Assembly: GCA_022419385.1 (NCBI GenBank)
Contig: JAJUBI010000005.1
Coordinates: 1,984,001-2,048,000, forward strand
DNA: 64,000 bases
Source: Paraconiothyrium sp. Pb-2020
Taxonomy: Eukaryota > Ascomycota > Dothideomycetes > Pleosporales > Didymosphaeriaceae
Direction of reading: 5' to 3'
The position numbers and the translations under genes are program-made. Shown here one piece after another: positions 30,018-40,143 of this stretch. Positions within the stretch are counted from its first letter, which is position 1, and each line of letters opens with the position of its first letter. The notes under the pieces were generated by a model that did no database searches, was not told where the DNA came from, and saw only the letters and a program-made list of their open reading frames with translations.

Positions 30018-31150
30018 ATGCTCATACAATCTTTGCTCTTTTTTTCGATATTGACGTCGGCGCGAGCTGCGACTATCCGTGCAAGACAGTACGCCAATGC
30101 TACCGCATCGGCCGCCCCAAATGTCGTTTTCGACGGGCGCGTACGTGCAAACGCTACCGTAACCGATTTTGATGGAACGGCCGGGCCCTTCAATCCTGCC
30201 TTTGTCAAGGGGGAAAGTATGTCTTGTCCATTGCTGCTATTACACAATTACACAGTGCTGATATGAAGACAGATATCAGCTTTAGCCAGCTGATCAAATT
30301 TCCAGACGGCGAAACTGCGTTAGTAAGTAATCTTAACATTCCCTCTCTATGCAGTCATTCTAATATTGCAAAGTTTGACAGCAGCGTCGGCGCTAAGGCT
30401 TTTGAAGTCACGATCAGGTAAATAAGTCATTCTAGCGCTCGTTTCGCTGTTTGGACAGATACCCATGGTACTGACTCCACATAGTGATCAATCAATCTTC
30501 AACCCCGGAGGTTCCAACGCTCAAACCGCTGTTCGTCGCGCGGAGCTGATGCCCCGAGGCGATCTTGTTGCCGACAATCTTACCACGACGGGCATCAAAA
30601 CGCTGCATTTCTCCATCAAGCCTAGCGCCGACAGGCCACTAAATGTTAGCCATGAGTATTTGATGGTGTTTCTCGAGCGAGCTGATTTTGCTGGAAACCT
30701 CTTCATGCTCCGCACCGGAACTCTGATTGGCAGTGATGGTTCTACTAAAGACGACTTGGTTCTTTTCGGAAACACCCAAAACGGCACACAGACTCTATTC
30801 ACTACGCCTTTCGAGAAGACTGCATTCACCAATTTCGCGTTACGTCTAGATTTTACTCAAAAGTGAGCTCAATTCCATAACGTCTTGTTCTCTATATCCG
30901 GCTAACGGTCAACAGCACCATTCAAGTCTTCCAGTCGACTGGAGGTGCGCCTCTAGTGCAACAGACGGCGCCACTGCCTAACGATCTATCTGGAAATGGT
31001 GACTACCACTTCGGACTCAATAAGAATCCCACGGACCCGGGTGCGGATTCCCTTCGTTCGGGTTTCCAAGAAAGCGGCATAAACGAGGGGATGGTGTACG
31101 GTGGCATATTCATCGAAGACAACGCCAATTCGACCGTGACGCTGTCTTAG
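30018..31150 (+). CDS. GH131-like secreted glycoside hydrolase
   Basis: A secreted protein of 318 residues (exons 30018-30216, 30273-30417, 30485-30862, 30916-31150), or 306 if an additional 36-nt intron at 30319-30354 is spliced. The signal peptide is MLIQSLLFFSILTSARA. VVFDGRVRANATVTDFD, FVKGENISFSQLIKFPD and VGAKAFEVTISDQSIFNPGG resemble the N-terminal catalytic domain of GH131 beta-glucanases. They are followed by QTAVRRAELMPRG, which holds the conserved Arg-Arg-Ala-Glu-Leu. Further sections are LHFSIKPS, EYLMVFLERADF and the terminal GGIFIEDNANSTVTLS. GH131 enzymes cleave beta-1,3/1,6/1,4-glucans. There is no CBM1 module here. Confidence 0.8.
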
Positions 31151-31877
31151 GCGGCATAAGTACGATGTGCATATGTAGGCGGTGTGTATTGGCGTTGGGG
31201 TGGTGATAGACTCAACTTGTTTCTCTTACTCGTTGTACGTGATGCAGCTGCACACGTAGTGTTTGTTAATGCAGAAACGTACGGCCAAAATCATAGTTGA
31301 GTGTAAGAGTGACGGGATTGCTGTAGTAGGCGAAGCTGCCTATATAGACTTAGCGTGGTACCTGCCACTTGATGCAGAGCGCCTTCCGACGACGGTGTTC
31401 AATAGCATATATTCAAGCACTGTGCGCATGTATTGCGCATTCCTACAGCTGTACTCTTCCTCTCAACTCGCGCCATATATATCAAGATCTCAAGGATACC
31501 TCTTTAAATCTGACGAGTCGACCTGATGCGTCCCATGTTCCCTTGACATGTTCGGAACGGTTGATTGGTTCTATACGCCACTCCAGTTGTGTCAAGGGGA
31601 CCCTAGCCGGTTAGCCTACCGTGGTGGGCAAGCGCCCTTCTGAACTCGCCTCAAGCGACCACACGCAGACTTCTGGCATTCGCTTTTACGACACCGTGAT
31701 CAAGATATATGCTGAAGATCTGGACACCTTATAATTGCATCATTCCCTTGCGTCTTTCTACTCCCGTGTATCGTCAGAGCTTCGATCAATTTCGTAGACC
31801 AGTTGCTCAGACGTAGGTACAATCCAACTCTTGTTCTACAACCATCCCAGAATCGTCTCTAATCACCCCACCCCCGC
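31151..31877. other. Intergenic region with a dispersed repeat copy
   Basis: About 730 bp between two convergent genes (GH131 and the unknown protein). It contains the repeat copy at 31297-31390; otherwise nothing is supported. Confidence 0.5.
31297..31390. repeat. Dispersed repeat, copy A (about 94 bp)
   Basis: Similar in order and sequence to 55240-55340 in the same orientation. Shared blocks include TTGAGT, GAGTGA, ATTGCT, AAGC(T/C)GCCTATATA, CCTGCCA and CCTTCCG. Its ends form a poor inverted repeat compared with copy B. Probably the remnant of a small mobile or MITE-like element. Confidence 0.55.
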
Positions 31878-33044
31878 TCAATCCTTTAGACCAAAGCTGA
31901 AGGCCTGTGAAGCACGCTTCTTTAGCTGCGGCATTGAAGCCATCTTGCTGAGTCGGCGTGGGAAACTGCGTGATTCCTCGTCCTTCTTGACGTAAATTGA
32001 ATCGCGGTGCGTCTCGCCCTTACCCGAAGCATGCGGTGCGAGGAAAGTATCGAAAGTAACGTCTGCCTTTGGAAAGTATGGAAGCGCGTCTGGTGCGAGA
32101 GAGCTGAGGATTCGGTTGGGATTGCGGTCGGCTTTCCTGACCAGCGGACGACGATCCCGGGCGCGACCACGATTTCGACTAGAGTCCCGGGAGGACTCAG
32201 ATGTGTATGGAGAATGATCCACAGGACTAAGAGGAGGTCTCGAGCCGCTGTTTTGAACACTACCAAATGTGCTTTTGCGCATGTTCTGGGCCTCAACCAC
32301 GGGGAAGGGGAAGGACTCTTGTGAGAATTGCGGCGTGGGAGAGATCGGCGAAAGCGGTAAGCTGGGCGTACTTACGGTGCGGATATCTACCATGGCACGG
32401 GAATCTTCATCACGCGTCTGCACATTGTAAGCCTCAACTTCTTTGATCATCTCCAGTTTAGTCAAGGGTGAACCTACGAAACGCTTCGCCTGTTGCGCCG
32501 ACTTGAGCATGAAGCGCTCACCCCCGTGCTTTTCGTCGAGCAGAACCGCAATGATCTCTTGTCGCTTGTCGGTGTATGGGACCAGTTCAATACGGGATAC
32601 GTGGTACTGGACTAGCTTGTTCCCAGTCCACTCGCGCAGGTTGTGATTGAGTTCACCGATAGCCAAAGCGGTTCGGTCTTCATCAGACAGAGAGCTGCTG
32701 TAGTAACGGCGACTTACTGGTTGCTGCGAAGATAATGACTGCACAGAGGCCGACCAATTCATAGAAGAGGTGCGGGGTGGGTGGAGCGGCGAAGAGCTTT
32801 GAGAATGAGAAGGTTCCGAGGTAAGGCGTGCAATTCTAGCTTCTTCAACTGGCGCTTGCGCGATACGAACCAAGGTGTCTTGGTCGAACGAGCCGAATGT
32901 CTGAGGTTTCAGATTGTGCTCAGGCTCTAAGACCCTACCATCGACGACTGAAGGACGTTGACCGCGTTGTGGCGGCATGCCTGTCGCATTGACCGGGGCG
33001 GAAACGTTACGGCTGTGCTGTATATGCGCGCGAGAAGAAGCCAT
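31878..33044 (-). CDS. Hypothetical Ser/Pro-rich protein
   Basis: A 388-residue single-exon protein. A central ordered section at about residues 120-215 includes LSDEDRTALAIGELNHNL, VQYHVSRIELVPYTDKRQE, IIAVLLDEKHGGERFMLKS and a helical segment SPLTKLEMIKEVEAYN. Both flanks are disordered, rich in Ser, Pro and basic residues, with Ser-Pro sites (LPLSPISPTPQF). The C-terminus is basic (PRRLSKMASMPQLKKRASQAF) and could bind membranes or kinases. The style is of a conserved ascomycete protein of unknown function; I cannot assign a role. Confidence 0.7.
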   Translation of the reverse strand: MASSRAHIQHSRNVSAPVNATGMPPQRGQRPSVVDGRVLEPEHNLKPQTFGSFDQDTLVRIAQAPVEEARIARLTSEPSHSQSSSPLHPPRTSSMNWSASVQSLSSQQPVSRRYYSSSLSDEDRTALAIGELNHNLREWTGNKLVQYHVSRIELVPYTDKRQEIIAVLLDEKHGGERFMLKSAQQAKRFVGSPLTKLEMIKEVEAYNVQTRDEDSRAMVDIRTVSTPSLPLSPISPTPQFSQESFPFPVVEAQNMRKSTFGSVQNSGSRPPLSPVDHSPYTSESSRDSSRNRGRARDRRPLVRKADRNPNRILSSLAPDALPYFPKADVTFDTFLAPHASGKGETHRDSIYVKKDEESRSFPRRLSKMASMPQLKKRASQAFSFGLKD

Positions 33045-33697
33045 GGTGAGAAAGTCCGTTCAGATTCGATGCCTGCACCGGAGCTGAATCGAGGTTGGTG
33101 GTTTTACGTGAGTGAGTGAGTGAGTGAATGACCGTTCTGACAATTTGCAGCCTGGGAAGACGGTTGGTCCCTTTGGCTTTGGCCTGTCTAGTAAGCTCGA
33201 ATCGGTTATATAACAACTGGCTCACATCGTGTAAGGTATTGAGTGTCGTCCAGCATTGTGTATGCACATACGAAGTACACAACGTTGCTGTGATAATTCT
33301 CTTTGTTCACCGGCTTACACCACAACGGACGTGCACCCTACAATGAAAGAAGCTGCTTAGGTGTTCCAGCCCGATCATACAAATGAGAGCGAACGCTGCT
33401 AACATCAGGCATTTCACAATTCCACCTTTTCAATAATGGGATGCACGGATAAGGTAAGGTTTCTCGTTTAGAAACAAATGTCCTGTGCATTCACTATACG
33501 TTTTCTGCCACAAACAAGTACTTTGAAGTGTATCTAAAGAGACGCACAGCTTCATACACCGCTTTTAATCATATTATTTTTTCCTTAGGATTATAAAGCA
33601 ATTGATTGGCATCCGCACCCTTACCCTGGGCGAACAAATTTGATTTCGCGATTGCAACAGTGATAATGACATTAGCACGTTATCAGAGGAAGTTTGT
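33045..33697. other. Intergenic region
   Basis: About 650 bp, including a short (TGAG)n run near 33108-33124 upstream of the previous gene. No gene is seen. Confidence 0.5.
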
Positions 33698-34489
33698 TTA
33701 CTCACTATAACACAACCACCCAAGGTTCTCACGAAAACTCTTTCTAAGACGCTTCCCATGGATCTCTTGGGTTGAAGAATCACTCCAGCTGAAAAAGCTT
33801 TGGGGCTCAGGGCGAACAAAGGGCCCTGGTTCCACCGACACACTGGAATGGGTCAGATTAGCTTCACGTGTAGCCTCGTCCCACTTCGTGATATCTGTCT
33901 TGCCGAAATAGCAGCTTGTGGTGCGGAGATCACCACCTGGGCCGTACATTGGGCGTAGCGGTAGGTGATTTCGCCATGGTGCATGTGCATTTGAAGTCAT
34001 ATCTGCCAAGAGCTGGTCAGCATCATTGTCTTCGTCATCCTCATACCACGTCCGATTGAAATCCTGTAAGTATTTATCAGGGATCGGCGCTTCCCATTCA
34101 GAGGGGCAGTTCAAGTCGCTTGCTTTCGGCACACCATAATCATCCATGCCATCATTGAGGTGATCATTGGGATGCCAGCTGGGACCCAAGGCCTTGCGAG
34201 TGGCATTTGTCATCCTGGACTTTTGTAATGCACGGTCAGTGTAAACAATCGGTGACGGCTCACCTTGATTAGCCGTACCCGCCGGCTTCTTATAAGGACC
34301 CTTGTACGCAGGATTCGACGGACGTTTGAACGGACCTGACATTTCCAGGTGGTGACGCTGATATACCTCGCTAAGGTGTTTATTAAACACCTCTGCATTC
34401 TGTTGTGCCTCATAAAAAGCAAGTTCCTCGCGTGGAAGCCCTACACCGACACGATGAGGACGGAGATTGCTGGAGAGAATGTCAGGCAT
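33698..34489 (-). CDS. Hypothetical hydrophilic protein
   Basis: A 263-residue single-exon frame beginning MPDILSSNLRPHRVGVGLPRE, then a helical stretch (EELAFYEAQQNAEVFNKHLSEVYQRH). A Pro/Lys-rich part (FKRPSNPAYKGPYKKPAG) and an acidic cluster (WYEDDEDNDADQLLADM) follow. There is no signal peptide or membrane segment. No family is recognised. Balanced composition and length favour a real gene, perhaps lineage-specific. Confidence 0.55.
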   Translation of the reverse strand: MPDILSSNLRPHRVGVGLPREELAFYEAQQNAEVFNKHLSEVYQRHHLEMSGPFKRPSNPAYKGPYKKPAGTANQGEPSPIVYTDRALQKSRMTNATRKALGPSWHPNDHLNDGMDDYGVPKASDLNCPSEWEAPIPDKYLQDFNRTWYEDDEDNDADQLLADMTSNAHAPWRNHLPLRPMYGPGGDLRTTSCYFGKTDITKWDEATREANLTHSSVSVEPGPFVRPEPQSFFSWSDSSTQEIHGKRLRKSFRENLGWLCYSE

Positions 34490-34881
34490 GGTTGAGCTTC
34501 ACTTTCTTCAAGCTTGGATAGATTATGCCAAGGGAATGTGAGTTATGTCTATATAGGATGGTTGGCTAAGCCAGGAAGCGGAAAGTACTTGGAGTATATA
34601 TCTTGCAACCCATTTCCCATTGTGTACACACCAAGGTGCTAGTGTAATGGAAATCTGGTCAAACAATGCATGTGGACCTATTGCAAGGCTATTGCAGATC
34701 ACTGAGTTAAAAGAAAATAGAGATATTGGTATGACTCAAGGGAATGCATACACTATGCGACTATTAGCATACTCAGGAACGTCTATCGAGGTTAAAAGCT
34801 TGTACAGGTATATGTGCGCTTCATAACAAGTCTCTGACCATAGCAAAAATACCACGAAATAAAAAATGAATGAGATAACCA
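34490..34881. other. Intergenic region
   Basis: About 390 bp upstream of the previous gene, AT-rich towards the 3' end of the next. No features. Confidence 0.5.
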
Positions 34882-35631
34882 CTAATGATTACAACTCAAT
34901 ATTGTCAACAGCCTGCTCATCCTTGTCTTCAACCCATGACTGGGCCGCATCTTCTTCTCTCTCAACTTGGTGCTTTCCATCGAGTCCACCGATTTGGGGT
35001 CGTTTCCTGGAGCCGGACTTTCTCCCGTTATTGTTATAGCTACAGAGCAAGGTGTGTGAGCACGAGGACTCCTTTCCGGGTAATAATTGAAATGATATTC
35101 CTCAACGAAAGGCAAGGCAAAGTCGTCGAACAGCGTCCTTTTTGTCTCGGCGTGCTTACTTGCATTACGCATATCGGATGCGACCCAGAATGCATCTGTA
35201 TAATAGTCCATGCTGTTGCTACTGATATGTGGAAGATAGTACTGGATCGTAAGCGTCCCCTGGTTGTTTTCTTTTGAAACTTCTTTGTTCGACTCTTCCA
35301 CTGAGACGAGAGATATGGAAGATACGCTGCTCCTGCAGGAGCCTAGAGGGCTTACTAGCCCGTACCTCTTTGAGCGGTGGAAATGCGAGTCTGGTGATGG
35401 TGAAGGAATGTTTACCCGACATGGAGTTCCTGGTTGAGCTATTATGTGAGAATCGGAACAGGTGGATGGAACGACGTCCAATACACGCTTTCCTGGGTGA
35501 TGCTGTACTGATTTAGACGGACCAGATAAGGTGTTGAGTCTCAACTTCCCCGCACTGGAAAGTATGCTGTTGGTCATCTCGATAGTTGGTGCGATGTGTC
35601 GAAGTAGACAAGGATAACAGATCGAGAGCAA
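34882..35631 (-). CDS. Hypothetical protein
   Basis: A 249-residue single-exon frame. A second methionine at residue 19 (MTNSILSS) is an equally plausible start. The sequence is Ser-rich in the first half (SCRSSVSSISLVSVEE). It then has a segment with aromatic residues (IQYYLPHISSNSMDYYTDAFW, FALPFVEEYHFNYYPE), and ends in a basic tail (SHGLKTRMSRLLTIL). There is no known domain, and it has the style of a lineage-specific nuclear or cytosolic protein. Confidence 0.5.
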   Translation of the reverse strand: MLSICYPCLLRHIAPTIEMTNSILSSAGKLRLNTLSGPSKSVQHHPGKRVLDVVPSTCSDSHIIAQPGTPCRVNIPSPSPDSHFHRSKRYGLVSPLGSCRSSVSSISLVSVEESNKEVSKENNQGTLTIQYYLPHISSNSMDYYTDAFWVASDMRNASKHAETKRTLFDDFALPFVEEYHFNYYPERSPRAHTPCSVAITITGESPAPGNDPKSVDSMESTKLREKKMRPSHGLKTRMSRLLTILSCNH

Positions 35632-35899
35632 GCGAATGGGATATGGGGTGAATAAGTATGTTAGAGGGATTGGACTATATCAATTACTCTGAGGCGGGCC
35701 AAGCCTTCTTGTACGAGAGTAATTTGACGTAGCCCTTACAAAGAAGAGCGGGAAGTACAAAAAAACAAGAGCTAACAAAGGGGACACAAGCATGAACGAC
35801 AGTTTTCCGAGGAAAAAGGAGCATGCAATGATAAATTCTTCAGTGCAGAGTTCATTGATCCTCTAAGCCTCACAGTGTGGCGTAGCAAACGGCCAACTC
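35632..35899. other. Intergenic region
   Basis: Short non-coding stretch upstream of the previous gene. No feature is recognised. Confidence 0.4.
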
Positions 35900-36485
35900 T
35901 TATGACGTGGGAGTTATACGCATGGCACTGAACTTCTTCGCTCGAGACTCTAAAGGTCTAGACAAGCAGTTCTTCAATAGGCCCCGTACGTCTTTCTCTA
36001 TTGTTTTCTTCGGTACTTGCACTCCTTCTCTAATCCGCTCTTTCTTCGGCTGCATTCCATCCCCGTAGCCAACCTTCCTTCGACTTGACTGACTCATGAA
36101 GGTGCTTGAATTGATACATCAATTTGCTTGCTAGTCTATCCAGATGTAGCTGCTTGAGGTCCTCCAAGATTTTGGTGAAAACTCCGCCGGGGGCACTCCA
36201 GTGCAATGATTTCAGGTTGAGGGTGGAGCATGTAGCCATACATCGTTCGCCTTGCAGTGTCGAAAAATGCGTGTAGGGAGCCTGGATTATTCCAATCAGT
36301 GCACCCTCTACAATAAGATTCCCAACATGGTTAAAGAGGGGTGCAGCCAAGGTACTGCGTCTGAAAACGTTATCGCTAGCACAAAAGTCAGGCCGACGGG
36401 AGACGTAAATGACTTGTGGCATGGCATAAATCACGCTCATGTCACTGCGAACAGTTTTTGGCGCTGCATAGGCGGGTAGGGACAA
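35900..36485 (-). pseudogene. Possible broken gene (two overlapping frames)
   Basis: Two minus-strand frames overlap at 36030-36097: 36485-36030 (151 codons) and 36097-35900 (65 codons). The first looks protein-like in its middle (SRRPDFCASDNVFRRSTLAAPLF; helical LEDLKQLHLDRLASKLMYQF). The second continues with a Lys/Arg-rich helix. A frameshift between them, or an unrecognised intron, could join them. Neither matches a family I know. Confidence 0.25.
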
Positions 36486-37882
36486 GGTACCAACCTACAG
36501 CGTTGCATGAGATCTGTAAGGAGCCCGTGAGATCATCCTTAAGGTGGGTAGGTGAAAGCATGCAAGAATGGCTTCAGGAGTAAGTGTATGCTCAAATGGC
36601 GGATCGGTGGAGCTTATCACGGTTCAAACTTGGGGTTCAACTTGCGGGAACAGGCGTGGTTGATACGCAACAGACAGGCAAGGACTCATCTCATGCTGCT
36701 GGAAGGCATCAAGAGTTTGTCTAGAATCACCTCGGATGTGCACATGCTTGTGCCGAACATTTGGATAGCGAAGAATTAGGAAACGTAGCGATGTGAGCAG
36801 CCCACGAGTTATTCTAAGTGTGATCGTTATATGTTAGGGAAGCTGTCGAGCCTTTAGAGGTATTGCTAAGAGAGTTAATTAAATTTATTAGATTGCATTA
36901 ACGCCGTTTTCAGCCTAGTTTATCTAGAGGGGTATTAGTAGGACATATAGAAGGAAGAAGCAAAGAAGGAAGTAAGGATAACAACCTCTAAGTAGGGTGG
37001 TAATCACAAGGTTAATTGCAAGGTTCTGTGAAAGAGGCATTCTTGACAGGACGCGACCGCTTTGTGAGGCTACTATCCTCAGCGGAATTGGAACACACGG
37101 ATGATAACCACGCTAGTTGAGGGTCGGGGCGAGCAACGGGGGCTTGCATCACGAATCAAGAGAAGACCGAGTACTGGCGTTTGCGATGCGACTGGATGAA
37201 CTTTCAGATGAGGATGGGTAGATGAGGATGAAAGCGCGCGTACGCGCGGGGCTTCCTTGGTAGTCTTGGCGACTCAGCCAGCTCTTTACCGTAACTACAA
37301 GGTCTACGTTGTTCTTTTTATAGAGAGCGCTGCACAACTCCACAACTCGTTCGCCTGATGCCTGTGTTAGTGCTATGTTATGGAGTAAGCAGGCTAAGAA
37401 TCCACTTGCCACTCAGACTAACCCCTGGGGAGGCAACCACGACATCCCATTCTAACTGTCCAGCTGCTATTGCTAATTACACCTCGGTTTGTAAGACGCT
37501 CGTGGTCCTGATATTCTTTGGCCGATGAGCCCTAGGTATCCACAAATTAACTGTTTCTATTGATCTTCCCAGCACTTCCTTTAAGGTTCTCTAGTGTCTT
37601 TCTTTGAGCGTGTCAAGTGCAACTGAGATTGACCCAACCTCCCCGTCTGCGTCGCCTGTAACACGTACACCGCGCAAAATCTATCTACATATGCATAAAC
37701 GTTTCCTAGATCTTGCTATCGTCATGCCCGATACTGTTATATAAATGAGCAGTAGCGCCAGCCACGTCACTGACAAAGGTGCCGCTTGATGCACGTGCAG
37801 GAAGACCGAGCGGCAAGCCATCCCCGCTCGCAGTGTGAGTGTTTTCTGAAGATCCCGAGGTCGGTAACTGTTTGCTATACTC
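36486..37882. other. Gene-poor region with AT-rich patch
   Basis: About 1.4 kb with no supported gene. Around 36790-37030 the sequence is TA-rich (TTAATTAAATTTATTAG and similar), as seen in RIP-degraded repeats. A minus-strand frame at 37149-37412 is the most protein-like remnant but is unassignable. Confidence 0.4.
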
Positions 37883-38542
37883 TCACATTTCGTCTCCCTC
37901 GCCTTCATGTTGAACGCCAGCCTCGCTGAAGGCTTCCACAGACTCCACAACGCCCTTCAAACTCCTCCTGATCTCGCGATCCACCACGAGTCGTCCCTTT
38001 CGCTTCAACATAACGCTATTCTCGCACCCACCAGAAGTCCTTTGCTGTGAAGACGCTGAGACACGAAATCTATCCACAACGACCGTCCTCCTCGCCGGCC
38101 CGTCTTTCAAGCGAGCAGTGCCATCCGCAACCCCAAATGGATGCCCAGGCGACAAGTAGAAACGCACACTCTGCACAGTGTTCGAGGGCGGCGTGACGGG
38201 ACGAGGATTGCATTTCTCACAGGAATGAGTTCGTACTTCTGGTTGGTAAAGATAGCCGGATGCTGTGCGGCGGAGGGTTGGGAGGGGTTGGTCTGCGGTG
38301 ACAGGCTTGCCGTCAAGATGCAGGACCTGGGCATGGACTACTGGGAAAGGTGACCGAGTAGCTTGTTTGATTGAAAAGGAGACTGTGCGTTCTTGGTATT
38401 TAGACCTGTCGTAATCAAGGGAACTAAAAGAGTGCGAAGTGGAAGGTGTCAAATAAACCATCCTGCGGGGATCTGCACAATGGAGCAGGTACATGGTACG
38501 GCATCGTGCAATGTTAGGTGTAAATTTGGTGTCCATGTCCAT
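37883..38542 (-). CDS. Hypothetical protein
   Basis: A 219-residue frame. It contains a short CxxC element (THSCEKCNPRP) and Pro/Thr-rich regions. A beta-like segment follows (NTVQSVRFYLSPGHPFGVADG), then basic patches (RRTVVVDRFRV, MLKRKGRLVVDREIRRSL). The C-terminus is acidic (EGEGDEM). No known family. It could be a small nucleic-acid-associated protein, but that is speculation. Confidence 0.5.
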   Translation of the reverse strand: MDMDTKFTPNIARCRTMYLLHCADPRRMVYLTPSTSHSFSSLDYDRSKYQERTVSFSIKQATRSPFPVVHAQVLHLDGKPVTADQPLPTLRRTASGYLYQPEVRTHSCEKCNPRPVTPPSNTVQSVRFYLSPGHPFGVADGTARLKDGPARRTVVVDRFRVSASSQQRTSGGCENSVMLKRKGRLVVDREIRRSLKGVVESVEAFSEAGVQHEGEGDEM

Positions 38543-38787
38543 GGTAGGTGATCAAACCGAGACAAAGCAAAACAAGCCAATGTGTCGCAGAGTAGCAAAC
38601 GCTACTAACTTAATTCCCGACCGCTATGCAAGACTAAATACAGTGAAATCATTATTCACTGGAAGGCGCCGTTGGCGCTGAATACCAAGACACTCGTATC
38701 ATCGTGAACGTGATATCAACAACTGAACGCCGGATTTTGTGCTCGATGCTTGTGCAGACCATTGATTGCAAATTCTGATACACTTTT

Positions 38788-40143
38788 TTAACGTCTTCGT
38801 GAGAGGCCTGCGCGGGCAGCTGTCGACCGCCGCTCCGGTTTCGTCTCCTCCTCGCTCTCCGAGACTTCTTCACCGTCTAGCTCCTCGTCCGGCTCGGACA
38901 TGTCCTCGCCAGAATCATCATCCGTCTCTTCTGCTTCATCGTCGATGAGATCCTCGGAATCTTCGCTTCCTTCTTCTGACAAGTCGTCTAGCTCCATGGT
39001 GGTCGGCATTCCATCCACAGAGCTTTCGTCCTCATGGTCAACCTCTTGCCGGGACCGCTTTCGTGAGGCTTCCATAGCAACATCCGAGTCACCTGCCTCG
39101 TCCTCGTCTGAGGATAGCTCTTCCTCCCCCTCAACGTAAATCACCGCCTCATCCAAGTCACCCTTCGCAGCCCTCTCTTGGTTTCTTCTTCGGAGTTCTA
39201 GTTGTGTCTGGAGCATGTCTAGTCTGCCCTTGAGTGACAACAATGGCTGCAAGCCGGTTGATCGCTGAGTGAGGACCTTGGTCAATGTTGCTGTTTGCTT
39301 GATCAAGTTTGGTTGCGTCGCAAGATATCCACCATGTGTTGCAAGCGACCATTGTACCCACACCATGAGCATACCGGGCCGTCCAGGCCTTTTGTGTAAC
39401 CGCTCAGCGAGTTTCTGTAGGAGAGCACCGACCAACGGGGAAGGCAGGCGTTCGATGGTTGAGTATATCGTGTCGACATCGTTTACGCGCAGACAGGAGT
39501 CGAGAAGCTCTTGGTCGTTTGTCCGCAGAGCTTGAGTGAGCACTGTGCTTAAGGAAGTGGCAGACGGTGCAGCCAGCGGTCGGCGGACGGACGCGGTCGC
39601 AAGCTCGCGCGCGTCGGCGTTGGCACCGGCAAACGCAGACTCGACGTCTACAACACGAGGTTCGCGGACGGGTTCAGCTTCTGGGTCTTGTGCCTTGAGG
39701 CGCTCGCCGAAAGACAGCTCTTCAGGCTCCGCAGTGCCATCGTCAACGGGCCGATCTGCGCCGTTTTGGCCATTCAGCGCGGGTGCGGCCTCTTTTGAAG
39801 CTGCATCCACATGCTCGTCTCCGGAACTCGAGTCATCGCTGTCTTCCTCGGCGCTAGATATTTCGATGACCTCTGGCGCCGCATCCTCCATGTCGACGTC
39901 ACCATGACCGGCGTTACCCCCGCCCACCACGGCCGTGGCTTCGTCAACCCTGCTCTTCCGGTCGTTCCTCACGCCATTGGTCTTTGCAGCGACAGTGGGC
40001 CTTTTGTTCGGTGTTCCGTTGATGAGCGATTTGAGGCCAGCGGGCTGCGACAGCTTGGCCTTCTTGGTGGGAGGATGGGCATCGCGGGCGGCTTTGGGGG
40101 TCGAGGCGGGCGCGCGGGCGCGTGAGGCGAGTGGAGCTGGCAT
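38788..40143 (-). CDS. Utp12-domain protein of the SSU processome (UTP5-like, no WD40 repeats)
   Basis: A 451-residue protein from the MPAPLASRARAP start at 40143; the frame remains open upstream to 40254, but that part is Arg/Pro-rich and unlikely. The N-terminal third is disordered with a basic nuclear-type patch (PPTKKAKLSQP). An acidic stretch follows (EISSAEEDSDDSSSGDEH). The ordered domain spans about residues 190-330: SLSTVLTQALRTNDQELLDSC, VDTIYSTIERLPSPLVGALLQ and LLSLKGRLDMLQTQLELRRR. This is the Utp12 C-terminal domain of U3 snoRNP proteins such as Utp5/WDR43. The tail is extremely acidic. The WD40 propeller usually preceding this domain is absent. Role: early 18S pre-rRNA processing in the nucleolus. 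Confidence 0.78.
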   Translation of the reverse strand: MPAPLASRARAPASTPKAARDAHPPTKKAKLSQPAGLKSLINGTPNKRPTVAAKTNGVRNDRKSRVDEATAVVGGGNAGHGDVDMEDAAPEVIEISSAEEDSDDSSSGDEHVDAASKEAAPALNGQNGADRPVDDGTAEPEELSFGERLKAQDPEAEPVREPRVVDVESAFAGANADARELATASVRRPLAAPSATSLSTVLTQALRTNDQELLDSCLRVNDVDTIYSTIERLPSPLVGALLQKLAERLHKRPGRPGMLMVWVQWSLATHGGYLATQPNLIKQTATLTKVLTQRSTGLQPLLSLKGRLDMLQTQLELRRRNQERAAKGDLDEAVIYVEGEEELSSDEDEAGDSDVAMEASRKRSRQEVDHEDESSVDGMPTTMELDDLSEEGSEDSEDLIDDEAEETDDDSGEDMSEPDEELDGEEVSESEEETKPERRSTAARAGLSRRR

